Assembly: GCA_028275245.1 (NCBI GenBank)
Contig: JAPWVA010000038.1
Span: forward strand, 1 to 8,147
Direction: 5' to 3'
Source: Actinomycetota bacterium
GTDB taxonomy: Bacteria; Actinomycetota; Geothermincolia; Geothermincolales; RBG-13-55-18
DNA length: 8,147 nucleotides
The position numbers and the translations under genes were made by a program. Below the pieces are notes generated by a model. That model was not told where the DNA came from. It searched no databases and saw only the letters and a list, made by a program, of their open reading frames with translations. Below, in pieces: positions 1 to 5,688 of the stretch (positions within the stretch are counted from its first letter, which is position 1; each line of letters begins with the position of its first letter).

Positions 1-292
1 AAGGTTTGAGAAGGATGGGGTTCATATCGGTGTGGGGTTCAATGCCCGCGGCCTGGGCCTGCAAAGCCTGGGCCCTGCTTATCTCGCCGCCCTCTGGGGT
101 GACCCAGGAATTGAGGGACATGTTCTGGGCTTTGAAGGGGGCCACCTTAAAACCATCCTGGCGGAGTATACGACAGAGGGCCGCAGTTATAACGCTTTTG
201 CCTGCGTGGGAGGATGTACCCTGGACCATCAGACAGCGACCTCGTACACGGTGTGGAACCCCCAGCTTTCCTCCGTTTGAAATATCACTCAT
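1..292 (-). CDS. cobQ: Cobyric acid synthase CobQ/CbiP, N-terminal part (cut by window edge)
   Basis: The ATP- and glutamine-dependent enzyme amidates corrin side chains of adenosylcobyrinic acid a,c-diamide to give adenosylcobyric acid. Only the first 97 codons are present; the gene runs off the left edge. The visible part carries the N-terminal dethiobiotin-synthetase-like ATPase fold: strand and P-loop MVQGTSSHAGKS (about residues 22-33), then the signature FKAQNMSLNSWVTPEGGEIS and RAQALQAQAAGIEPHTDMNP. This is a near-diagnostic CobQ/CbiP pattern. The C-terminal glutamine amidotransferase domain lies outside. I chose the ATG at 292-290 because GAGGGGG sits about 7 nt upstream; an in-frame GTG three codons earlier is possible. 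It is the sixth gene of the minus-strand operon, separated from the decarboxylase by 149 bp that contain a duplicated piece of that gene. Confidence 0.93.
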   Translation of the reverse strand, partial: MSDISNGGKLGVPHRVRGRCLMVQGTSSHAGKSVITAALCRILRQDGFKVAPFKAQNMSLNSWVTPEGGEISRAQALQAQAAGIEPHTDMNPILLKP

Positions 293-344
293 TGCCTTCA
301 CCCCCTCGGCATCATGGCCGTGTTTGAAGAAACCGACCTCTCAT

Positions 345-413
345 GACCAAGCTCCGGTTCTGTCGGGGCCTTCCCACCGCCACCCGCACGAACTCGGGGC
401 CGAGTCCAGGGAA
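345..413. repeat. Direct repeat copy B, a duplicated 3' fragment of the decarboxylase gene
   Basis: This segment matches 502-570 at 68 of 69 positions (mismatch at 405 versus 562), with a period of 157 bp. On the minus strand it would encode FPGLGPEFVRVAVGRPRQNR, but it lies after the decarboxylase stop and in a frame shifted by one. In that frame it continues for ten codons after SLV to a TGA at 314-312, and is closed upstream by a TAA. It is therefore a non-expressed gene fragment in the cobD-cobQ gap. Confidence 0.9.
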
Positions 414-441
414 CCCCTGCCCGAAACCAGCTCCTCTTTCT

Positions 442-1611
442 TCAAAGATCTCCCGCAAACCCACCTTTTCCGCGTAAATCGAAAAAATTCCTTAACTCCC
501 GGACCAAGCTCCGGTTCTGTCGGGGCCTTCCCACCGCCACCCGCACGAACTCGGGGCCGAGGCCAGGGAAATCCGCGCACCAGCGCACCAGTATCCCCCT
601 CCTTCCCAGGTAATGTACCAACTGCTCGCCCACGTCCCCTCCCGGGAGGCGGAGGAGGAGAAGGTTCACCGACGAGGGAAAGATCTTGAGCGGCAGGCCC
701 TCTAGAGAGGAGGCCAGCTTCTCCCTCCACTGGGGCACCAGACGCCTGGTCCGGGCCAGGTATTTGCGGTCCGACAGGGCGGCGCGGAGAGCGGCGGCCG
801 CAGGCTCCCCGACCCTCCAGGGAGGCGATTGCAGTTCCAGTTTTCTCACCACCTCCCCGGGGCCGACCAACCATCCGGGACCCCTCAGCCCGGCCAGGGC
901 GAAGAGCTTAGTGGAGGTGGAGAGGTGGAAAAGGCTCTCCCCGCCCACCACCTCCCATCCCGCCAGGCCTACTGCTTGGTCGCAAAGCCCCATGAAGCTC
1001 CGGTCCAGTAAAAACAGGGTCCCCGCTTCCGCTGCGGCCTGCGCCACCGGCTCCAGCTCCCGATCGGGATAAAACCTCCCCGTGATGCTAGAAGGATTTA
1101 CCAGCACGACCAGCTCGTGACCCCGTGCCTCCTGGGCCAGGCGGTCGGGGTCCAGTCGAAAACCGTCCTCAGCCCGCAGGAGGTAGGTCTCCACCCTGGC
1201 GCCCGCAGCCATGGCAGCCCTCCTGTACTCGGAAAAGCATGGCTCCACCAGAAGCACTGACCTCGGCCCCACCCACCGGAGGAACAGGTGAATGAGCTCG
1301 GTGCTCCCGTTCCCCACCACCAGCGACCCCGCTCCCACCCCCAGGAAACGAGCCAGCTCTTCCCGGAGCGATTCGGCCGCCGGTTCCGGGTAACGGGCGA
1401 CACGCCGCAATGCCTTCCGCGCCGCCCTCAGAGCGGAAGGGGGAGGCCCCAGGGGATTGAGGCTACAGCTAAGGTCCAAGAAAGACCCCTGATCGAAACC
1501 GTAGCGGTAGGAGGCCCAGCGGAGGTCTCCCCCATGCAAGGGGTAACCTCCCTTTGCCACATCCGATACCATGATGGATTCCATCAATGCCCTTCCCTTC
1601 CCGACCGCCAT
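442..1611 (-). CDS. cobD: Threonine-phosphate decarboxylase, CobD type (PLP, HisC-like)
   Basis: This class-I PLP enzyme most likely decarboxylates L-threonine-O-3-phosphate to (R)-1-amino-2-propanol phosphate, the substrate CbiB attaches to cobyric acid. Counted from the ATG at 1611 (389 residues): an N-terminal HGG motif and NPLGPP, YPEP at about 74-77, VGNGSTELI at about 99-107, NPSSITG at 172-178, the cofactor Asp at about 203 (DRSF), the PLP Lys in STSTKLFALAGLR at about 235, and FVRVAVGRPRQN near the end. HisC relatives have the same layout, so the neighbours decide the call. NPSSITG and DRSF differ from the usual NPNNPTG and DEAF/Y. The start is ambiguous: a 27-bp tandem duplication gives two equal RBS-ATG sites, at 1611 (TGATG overlap with cbiB) and at 1584. 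The 1584 site or an ATG at 1572 fits the usual family N-terminus better. An open frame back to 1695 lies inside cbiB and is unlikely to be used. The 3' end is partly duplicated downstream. Confidence 0.87.
   Translation of the reverse strand: MAVGKGRALMESIMVSDVAKGGYPLHGGDLRWASYRYGFDQGSFLDLSCSLNPLGPPPSALRAARKALRRVARYPEPAAESLREELARFLGVGAGSLVVGNGSTELIHLFLRWVGPRSVLLVEPCFSEYRRAAMAAGARVETYLLRAEDGFRLDPDRLAQEARGHELVVLVNPSSITGRFYPDRELEPVAQAAAEAGTLFLLDRSFMGLCDQAVGLAGWEVVGGESLFHLSTSTKLFALAGLRGPGWLVGPGEVVRKLELQSPPWRVGEPAAAALRAALSDRKYLARTRRLVPQWREKLASSLEGLPLKIFPSSVNLLLLRLPGGDVGEQLVHYLGRRGILVRWCADFPGLGPEFVRVAVGRPRQNRSLVRELRNFFDLRGKGGFAGDL
502..570. repeat. Direct repeat copy A, inside the decarboxylase C-terminus
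   Basis: This is the in-frame partner of the 345-413 copy. Here the sequence encodes the conserved C-terminal strand of the class-I aminotransferase fold (PEFVRVAVGRPRQN), so it is taken to be the original copy. The 88 bp between the two copies encodes the last residues of the protein, its stop, and non-coding DNA. Confidence 0.9.
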
Positions 1612-1634
1612 CAATGCCCTTCCCTCTCCGACCG
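1581..1634. repeat. 27-bp tandem duplication spanning the cbiB stop and cobD start
   Basis: Positions 1581-1607 and 1608-1634 are two adjacent 27-bp units identical at 25 of 27 positions (they differ at unit positions 19 and 20). Read on the minus strand each unit carries GAAGGG, a 5-nt spacer and TGATG, so both the Shine-Dalgarno site and the stop/start overlap are present twice. The length is nine codons, so the duplication adds nine residues to the longer CobD form without changing frame. In the cbiB frame the first unit met (1634-1608) supplies the stop. Confidence 0.92.
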
Positions 1635-2660
1635 GGCAACATGACCTCCCCTCCTGGCCTCCCTGGCTAGGATGTAAAACGTGGCCACGGTCCATCCGGT
1701 CCAGGAAACCGCCCTCGAGAGGCGGGCAGCTCGCCTTATGTCCCGGGTATCCGGCACCCTACCCTCAGCGCCTATGATCGGCCTCTCCACCCATCTGCCG
1801 CCGTAACTGGAACCACCTCCCAAGGCGACCCCCAGAGCCCCGGCGAAGGTAGCCTCGCCGTGGGCGCTGTTGGGCGAGGGATGCAGCAGTCGGTCCCGTA
1901 AGCCCACCCGGAGCGCCGACCGCCAGTCTTCCTCGGTCAAAAAGGAGGCCAAGGCGATGAGCAGCACCGAAAAACGGGCTACAAGGAAGACCATCACGTC
2001 GTCTAGGCGAGCCCCCGCCCATCCCAGGCGCCGGTAGGGAGGATGGCGGTATCCCCACATGGAATCCAGGGTGGACACTGCTTTGTGGGCGAGCATCCAG
2101 GGAAGACCGCCGATGGCGTAGTAGAACAGGGGCGCGATAACCCCGTCCACCACGTTCTCAGCCACCGACTCCACCGCCGCTCTACAAGCCCCGGCATGGT
2201 CCAGCCCCGCCGTGTCCCTGCCCACTAGACACCTCAGCTCCATCCTCGCTCCTTCCTGGTCACCCGAGTCCAGGAGCTCCGCCACCCTGATCGCCCGGCG
2301 CTCCAGTTCCCGAGAGGCCAGGCAGGAGTAAGTCAGGTAAACGATGCAGGCCCTGGCGGCGGGCAAGCGCCGGGATAGCACTTCCAACGTCCTTCCTATC
2401 GCCATTGTCAAGGACAGGAGGCCCGCCGCAGCGGCCATTCCCGCCACCCTCTCCCCGGCGGGACCTGCGTTCCTTGCCCTCAACGCATCCTCCAGCCGGG
2501 AGATCAGCCAACCCAGCGCCCTCACAGGGTGAGGCCACCCTTCCGGGTCTCCCAGTATGCGGTCCAGTAAGAAGGCCAGGGCCAGTTCCCCCGCCCTCCC
2601 TGGGACTGTCACCCTCGTATCCTTCACCATGCGCATCCCTGCCCTGCAGCGCGGCCTCAT
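1611..2660 (-). CDS. cbiB: Adenosylcobinamide-phosphate synthase CbiB (CobD of Pseudomonas naming)
   Basis: This integral membrane enzyme joins aminopropanol (phosphate) to adenosylcobyric acid, giving adenosylcobinamide (phosphate). Family signatures, counted from the ATG at 2660 (349 residues): LLDRILGDPEGWPHPVR at about 31-47, ESVAENVVDGVIAPLFY at 164-180 followed by HKAVSTLDSMWGYR and WAGARLDD, and HPSPNSAHGEATFAGALG at about 260-277. Several hydrophobic stretches agree with a polytopic protein. The frame is open to a TTG at 2681, but the ATG at 2660 has AGGGAGG five bases upstream and forms an ATGA overlap with the cobS stop, the usual arrangement for translational coupling. The C-terminus ends in a basic tail RSEREGH encoded by the first unit of the 27-bp duplication. 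Length is slightly above the typical 310-330 residues. Confidence 0.95.
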   Translation of the reverse strand: MRPRCRAGMRMVKDTRVTVPGRAGELALAFLLDRILGDPEGWPHPVRALGWLISRLEDALRARNAGPAGERVAGMAAAAGLLSLTMAIGRTLEVLSRRLPAARACIVYLTYSCLASRELERRAIRVAELLDSGDQEGARMELRCLVGRDTAGLDHAGACRAAVESVAENVVDGVIAPLFYYAIGGLPWMLAHKAVSTLDSMWGYRHPPYRRLGWAGARLDDVMVFLVARFSVLLIALASFLTEEDWRSALRVGLRDRLLHPSPNSAHGEATFAGALGVALGGGSSYGGRWVERPIIGAEGRVPDTRDIRRAARLSRAVSWTGWTVATFYILAREARRGGHVARSEREGH

Positions 2661-3547
2661 GGAAACCTCCCTGCGGGCCAAGCCACCAGGACCAAGAGGA
2701 GCAACACCTCTGCCAGCAGACCCGAGGCCCCCAGCAAGTCCCCAGTGACCCCGCCCAGTTGCCTACGGAGATAAAAGGCGATAATTTCCGCCACCGCTAG
2801 GGCTACCAATGGTAAGGCCATGCCTGCAGAGAAGGAAGACCCCACCAGTCCCATCAGGGAGACCGAGATGGCAGGGTAGATCACCGCTAGCAGCGCCATC
2901 TCCCGTCTTCCTGCATTGACCACCACTTCCATCGCCTTGCCCTCGTCGCGGGCGTAAGGGCTTCGGCAGCACAGCCAGGCCATGACCGTCCTCCCTCCCG
3001 AGGGCACACAGACCAGGGATGCGGCCCGGTATCCTCCCCATCCCGGGCCCGTGGGAAGCAGCTTCAGCAGGCTCCAGGCCAGCAGGATATAGAGGCATAG
3101 GGAGCTGACCCCCAGCGCACCTACCGAAGGGTCCTTCATGATGCGTAATCTCTCCTCCCGCCCCCTGGCCCCCAGGAATGCGTCGGCCACGTCAGCCAGA
3201 CCGTCATGGTGAAGGCCTCCGGTGAGCAGGAAGCAAGCCGTGAGCACCAGGGCGGCCGAGGCACTCCGCCACTCCTCCCCGGGCAGGCGGGCGATGAAGT
3301 CCACCAGGGCGAGGACCCCTCCCAAGAACACGCCGACCACTGGGAAGAGAACCACCGCCCGGCGCCAATGCCTTTCCCCCGGTGACACCGGCGCGGGCAC
3401 CGGAAGCACCGTGAGGAAAGCAAGGGCCAGTTTCAGGGAGGATCCCAAGGGGAGCTTTCCGGGAGGCTTGCCCCCCCATGCAGGTCCTTTATCCCCTTTC
3501 CCTTCTAGCGAAGGGTTATATGAGGGACTCCCCATGGTGTCCCCCAC
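2657..3547 (-). CDS. cobS: Adenosylcobinamide-GDP ribazoletransferase (cobalamin synthase) CobS
   Basis: This membrane enzyme transfers alpha-ribazole (phosphate) to adenosylcobinamide-GDP, closing the lower loop of cobalamin. Visible signatures: LKLALAFLTVLPVP at about 38-51, GGLHHDGLADVADA at 110-123 (Asp-rich active-site motif, family form GGLHxDGLADTxD), RIMKDPSVGALG at about 135-146, and LGGVTGDLLGA at 264-274. Many hydrophobic helices fill the rest. The frame starts at GTG 3547, seven bases past the cobT stop; an ATG at 3535 preceded by GGGGGA is equally plausible (292 residues). Either gives a hydrophilic Gly/Lys/Pro-rich N-terminal tail of about 35 residues before the first core motif, longer than usual. 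The stop overlaps the cbiB ATG (ATGA). Confidence 0.95.
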   Translation of the reverse strand: MGDTMGSPSYNPSLEGKGDKGPAWGGKPPGKLPLGSSLKLALAFLTVLPVPAPVSPGERHWRRAVVLFPVVGVFLGGVLALVDFIARLPGEEWRSASAALVLTACFLLTGGLHHDGLADVADAFLGARGREERLRIMKDPSVGALGVSSLCLYILLAWSLLKLLPTGPGWGGYRAASLVCVPSGGRTVMAWLCCRSPYARDEGKAMEVVVNAGRREMALLAVIYPAISVSLMGLVGSSFSAGMALPLVALAVAEIIAFYLRRQLGGVTGDLLGASGLLAEVLLLLVLVAWPAGRFP

Positions 3548-3553
3548 TAGTCC

Positions 3554-4612
3554 CTATTCCCCCACTGGGCCCGACACACCCGCCTCGTCGAAGGTGGCCA
3601 TCTCGGCGAGGATCTTCGCCGCCGCCTCAAGTAGGAAAAACGTCAGGGCGGCTCCGGTTCCCTCCCCCAGGCGCATGTCGGCGTGGATCACCGGCCTAAG
3701 ACCGAGCTTATCGAGGATCACCCGGTGCCCGGGCTCCATGGATAAGTGGGAAGCCACCATGAACGCTTGGCTCGACGGCGCCAATGCTGCCGCCACCAAG
3801 GCCCCTGCCGCGGATATGAAGCCGTCAATCACCACCGGCCGACGCCTGGAGGCGGCTCCCAGGATGACCCCGGCTATGCCAGCTATCTCCAATCCCCCTA
3901 CTTTCGAGAGCACGTCCAGCGGGTCTCCGGGATCGGGCTCGTTCAGGGCGATGGCTTTCCGTATCACTTCCACCTTCGCTAACCTCGCCTCCTCGTCCAG
4001 GCCCGTGCCCCTCCCGGTAACCAGCTCTAGGTCCTCACCTACCAAGACCGAGGTTATGGCGCTTGAAGGGGTGGTGTTGCCGATTCCCATGTCTCCAGTG
4101 GCCAAATAGAGAGCCCCCTTGTCTATCTCCTCCAAGGCCACTTCGATACCCACCTCTATCGCCCTCACCGCCTCTTCCCGGCTCATGGCTGGGCCCCGTG
4201 TCATGTTCGCCGTGCCATTTCGCACCTTCCGGACAATTAGACCTGGCCCGGATACCTCTGTGGCCACTCCCACGTCCACCACTCTCACCTCAGCACCAGC
4301 ATGCCTTGCCAACACGTTGATGGCGGCTCCTCCCCTAAGGAAGTTGAGCACCATCTGGGGGGTAACCTCGCGAGGGAACCGGCTGACACCCTCTTCAACC
4401 ACGCCGTGGTCCCCAGCCATCACGATCACCACCTTTTTCCCGAGGGGAGGGATAGTTTTACCGAAGATACCAGCCAACCTTATGGAGAGCTCCTCCAACA
4501 TCCCCAGGGAACCCTGGGGCTTGGTGAGCTGGTCCTGGCGGGACTGAGCTTCAGCCATGGCCCCGGAGTCCAGCTCCCCGATCCCAGATATGGTCGCCTC
4601 CAGCAATCCCAC
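3554..4612 (-). CDS. cobT: Nicotinate-nucleotide:dimethylbenzimidazole phosphoribosyltransferase CobT
   Basis: This cytosolic enzyme makes alpha-ribazole phosphate from a lower-ligand base (5,6-dimethylbenzimidazole or another benzimidazole) and nicotinate mononucleotide. At 352 residues it has the usual length. Signatures in order: KPQGSLGMLEEL at 31-42, VIVMAGDHGVVEEGVS at about 62-77, GGAAINVLAR at about 94-103, GDMGIGNTTPSSAI at about 173-186, VIDGFISAAGAL at about 261-272, SHLSMEPGH at about 288-296, and MRLGEGTGAAL at 313-323. Glu317 occupies the same number as the catalytic base of the Salmonella enzyme. The start is GTG; AGGAGG lies 11 nt upstream, rather far, and AGAGGG is nearer. 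A 206-bp gap separates it from cobU, unlike the near-zero spacing to cobS, so it may have extra control. Confidence 0.97.
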   Translation of the reverse strand: MGLLEATISGIGELDSGAMAEAQSRQDQLTKPQGSLGMLEELSIRLAGIFGKTIPPLGKKVVIVMAGDHGVVEEGVSRFPREVTPQMVLNFLRGGAAINVLARHAGAEVRVVDVGVATEVSGPGLIVRKVRNGTANMTRGPAMSREEAVRAIEVGIEVALEEIDKGALYLATGDMGIGNTTPSSAITSVLVGEDLELVTGRGTGLDEEARLAKVEVIRKAIALNEPDPGDPLDVLSKVGGLEIAGIAGVILGAASRRRPVVIDGFISAAGALVAAALAPSSQAFMVASHLSMEPGHRVILDKLGLRPVIHADMRLGEGTGAALTFFLLEAAAKILAEMATFDEAGVSGPVGE

Positions 4613-4628
4613 TTTCCCTCTGACCTCC

Positions 4629-4655
4629 TTTACCGTCTATTTACCGGCTTTTACC
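4629..4655 (-). repeat. Three GGTAAA motifs spaced 10-11 bp before the cobT RBS
   Basis: On the plus strand TTTACC occurs at 4629-4634, 4640-4645 and 4650-4655, which is GGTAAA on the coding strand of the operon. The start-to-start spacings of 11 and 10 bp equal one helical turn. The first copy abuts the AGGAGG of cobT. This could be a phased protein-binding site or a chance A/T-rich leader. Confidence 0.45.
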
Positions 4656-4757
4656 ATTCATGCCTGCTACGTCTGCCTTCTCCTTCGACCGCTGTAAGAG
4701 CGCTGCCCCTTTTCCCAATCACACGGTCAAATCCCGGAATAAGCTCGTCCCGCCCTC

Positions 4758-4781
4758 CACTGGCTTCCAGGCACCCCAGTG
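4758..4781 (-). other. Possible RNA hairpin downstream of cobU
   Basis: The six-base arms CACTGG (4781-4776 on the minus strand) and CCAGTG (4763-4758) are perfectly complementary around a 12-nt loop. No U-run follows, so it is not a classic intrinsic terminator. It could stabilise the 3' end of the cobU message or be chance. Confidence 0.3.
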
Positions 4782-4818
4782 AACTCCGAGCCCTGTGGCT
4801 GGATGAAAGGGGCCTCTC

Positions 4819-5490
4819 TCAGTCAGGTAATCCCTCGCTTTTCAGGGGAAACGGAAGTCCTGCCACCACCAGGAAGACCTGGTCAGACCAGCGGGCCAGT
4901 TCCCGGTTTACCGCGCCACACAAGTCCCGGAATGTCCTACCCAGTGGATCGGGAGGAACCAACCCCATGCCCACCTCGTCTCCCACCACCACCAGGAAAC
5001 GGGACCTCTCCCTCAGTTCATCCACCACCCGCAAAACCTCCGCCGTGACCTTCTCGACCATTTCCAGGCCGGGAGCTTCGCTCGGGCCGGGACCCTTCTT
5101 TTCCCATTCCCGGATCAGCAAGTCCGAGGCCAAAAGGGTCACTGAGTCCAGGAGAGCCACCTCTATGCTGGCTGGGAGTCCGGGGAAAACCTCCCCATTC
5201 CATTCCAATGTCTTCCAATTTGAAGATCTTTCCTCTCGATGCTTTTGTATCCGCTCCTCCATTTCCGCATCGGAGGCCTGGGCGGTAGCCAAGAAAAAGA
5301 GCTCCTGTCCCATCCTTTCAGACCAGGCCAAGGCTAGGGAGCTCTTACCGCTCCTGGTCCCCCCGAGGAAAAGGAACATCCCGCCCTTTCGGGAAGGAGA
5401 GGAGAGGATTCCCTGGAGCATGGGATCAGGGCTCTTCTTTACTGGGTAAACCTCGGGAGATCCCTTTCCCCCAACCCCGACCCTTTCCAT
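4819..5490 (-). CDS. cobU: Adenosylcobinamide kinase / adenosylcobinamide-phosphate guanylyltransferase CobU
   Basis: This bifunctional cytosolic enzyme phosphorylates adenosylcobinamide and transfers GMP to give adenosylcobinamide-GDP, the CobS substrate. Features: P-loop GGTRSGKSS at 43-51, LATAQASDAEMEERIQKHREER at about 67-88 with the R-I-x-x-H motif (His84) that in the family carries the guanylylated His, LLDSVTLLASDLL at about 113-125, and VVVGDEVGMGLVPPDPLGRTFRDL at 167-190 followed by NRELA and VFLVVAGLPFPLK. The family usually has TNEVG or SNEVG; here it is GDEVG. The ATG at 5490 is supported by AGGAG about 7 nt upstream but gives about 37 residues ahead of the normal N-terminus. An internal ATG at 5379 (MFLFLGGTRSGKSS), with AAAGGGCGGG just upstream, would give a standard 186-residue protein. 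First gene of the operon. Confidence 0.95.
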   Translation of the reverse strand: MERVGVGGKGSPEVYPVKKSPDPMLQGILSSPSRKGGMFLFLGGTRSGKSSLALAWSERMGQELFFLATAQASDAEMEERIQKHREERSSNWKTLEWNGEVFPGLPASIEVALLDSVTLLASDLLIREWEKKGPGPSEAPGLEMVEKVTAEVLRVVDELRERSRFLVVVGDEVGMGLVPPDPLGRTFRDLCGAVNRELARWSDQVFLVVAGLPFPLKSEGLPD

Positions 5491-5546
5491 CCTCCATCTC
5501 CTGTTAGGTCGCCGTGAAAGAGAAGTGAGCTCGGATAACCTCTTCC

Positions 5547-5586
5547 GGGGCCCTCATCGGTCTAACTTGGGGCCCTCATCGGTCTA
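5547..5586. repeat. Tandem 18-bp direct repeats in the cobU leader
   Basis: GGGGCCCTCATCGGTCTA occurs exactly at 5547-5564 and again at 5569-5586, a 22-bp period (about two helical turns). Both lie just downstream of the predicted cobU start point, in the 5' untranslated region, which suggests operators or a leader-RNA element. A related sequence occurs inverted at 5681-5691. Confidence 0.88.
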
Positions 5587-5587
5587 C

Positions 5588-5680
5588 TTTAGCCATGCTA
5601 TATATAACAAAATATATTTAATATTATCAATAAAAGTTTATTACAATGCATTTTCATTATTACAGAGCATTTTCTCTTTC
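5588..5680. other. AT-rich regulatory region between cobU and the fucosidase-like fragment
   Basis: By hand count about 19 of 93 bases are G or C (about 20%), against a GC-rich background. It lies between divergent reading frames and contains the predicted cobU promoter. GCATTTTC occurs twice within it (from 5648 and 5667). No tRNA, transposase or terminator is visible. Confidence 0.75.
5602..5630 (-). promoter_or_regulatory. Predicted sigma-70-type promoter of the cobalamin operon
   Basis: Reading the minus strand, TTGATA (5630-5625; 5/6 to TTGACA) is followed after 17 bp by TTATAT (5607-5602), or after 18 bp by TATATA. Transcription would begin near 5595 and leave a leader of roughly 100 nt containing both 18-bp repeats. 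It is the best promoter-like pair I found between cobU and the divergent ORF. Confidence 0.55.
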
Positions 5681-5688
5681 GTAGACCA

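Larger units (their letters stand above)
4613..4818. other. Unusually long intergenic gap cobU-cobT (206 bp)
   Basis: I see no convincing gene, tRNA or riboswitch here. On the minus strand it contains a possible hairpin with CACTGG/CCAGTG arms near the cobU end, and three GGTAAA motifs immediately before the cobT ribosome binding site. I found no convincing -35/-10 pair. It may be an untranslated leader for cobT, or the remains of a lost gene. Confidence 0.5.

Noticed and set aside
341..874. 177-codon minus-strand frame over the end of cobD
   Set aside because: Pro/Gly/Arg-rich translation with no family pattern, in a different frame from the clear aminotransferase; it stays open because of high GC.
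3222..4109. 295-codon plus-strand frame opposite cobS and cobT
   Set aside because: It is antisense to two strongly recognisable enzymes and has low-complexity Ser/Pro/Arg composition.
4613..4818. Cobalamin riboswitch between cobU and cobT (GGTGCC, CCAGTG and AAAAGGGG on the minus strand looked suggestive)
   Set aside because: The conserved B12 box (near AGCCAGGAGACCTGCC) and the GGTGAAA...CCGC.ACTGTAA core are absent or in the wrong order.
4860..5005. Repeated CCACCACCAGGAA in cobU
   Set aside because: Both copies encode similar FLVVV/FLVVA beta-strands in CobU; codon-level coincidence.
4301..5449. 382-codon plus-strand frame opposite cobT and cobU
   Set aside because: Antisense shadow of conserved genes, with Ser/Pro/Arg-rich translation and no motif.
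5547..5586. Start of a CRISPR array
   Set aside because: There are only two 18-bp units with a 4-bp spacer, far too short for repeats and spacers.
5491..5600. Cobalamin riboswitch in the cobU leader
   Set aside because: The leader after the predicted promoter is only about 100 nt and has no B12 box; the repeats do not resemble the aptamer.
5588..5680. AT-rich stretch as a mobile-element insertion or attachment site
   Set aside because: There is no transposase, target-site duplication or tRNA end; the inverted repeats are only 11 bp, and a promoter explains the composition.
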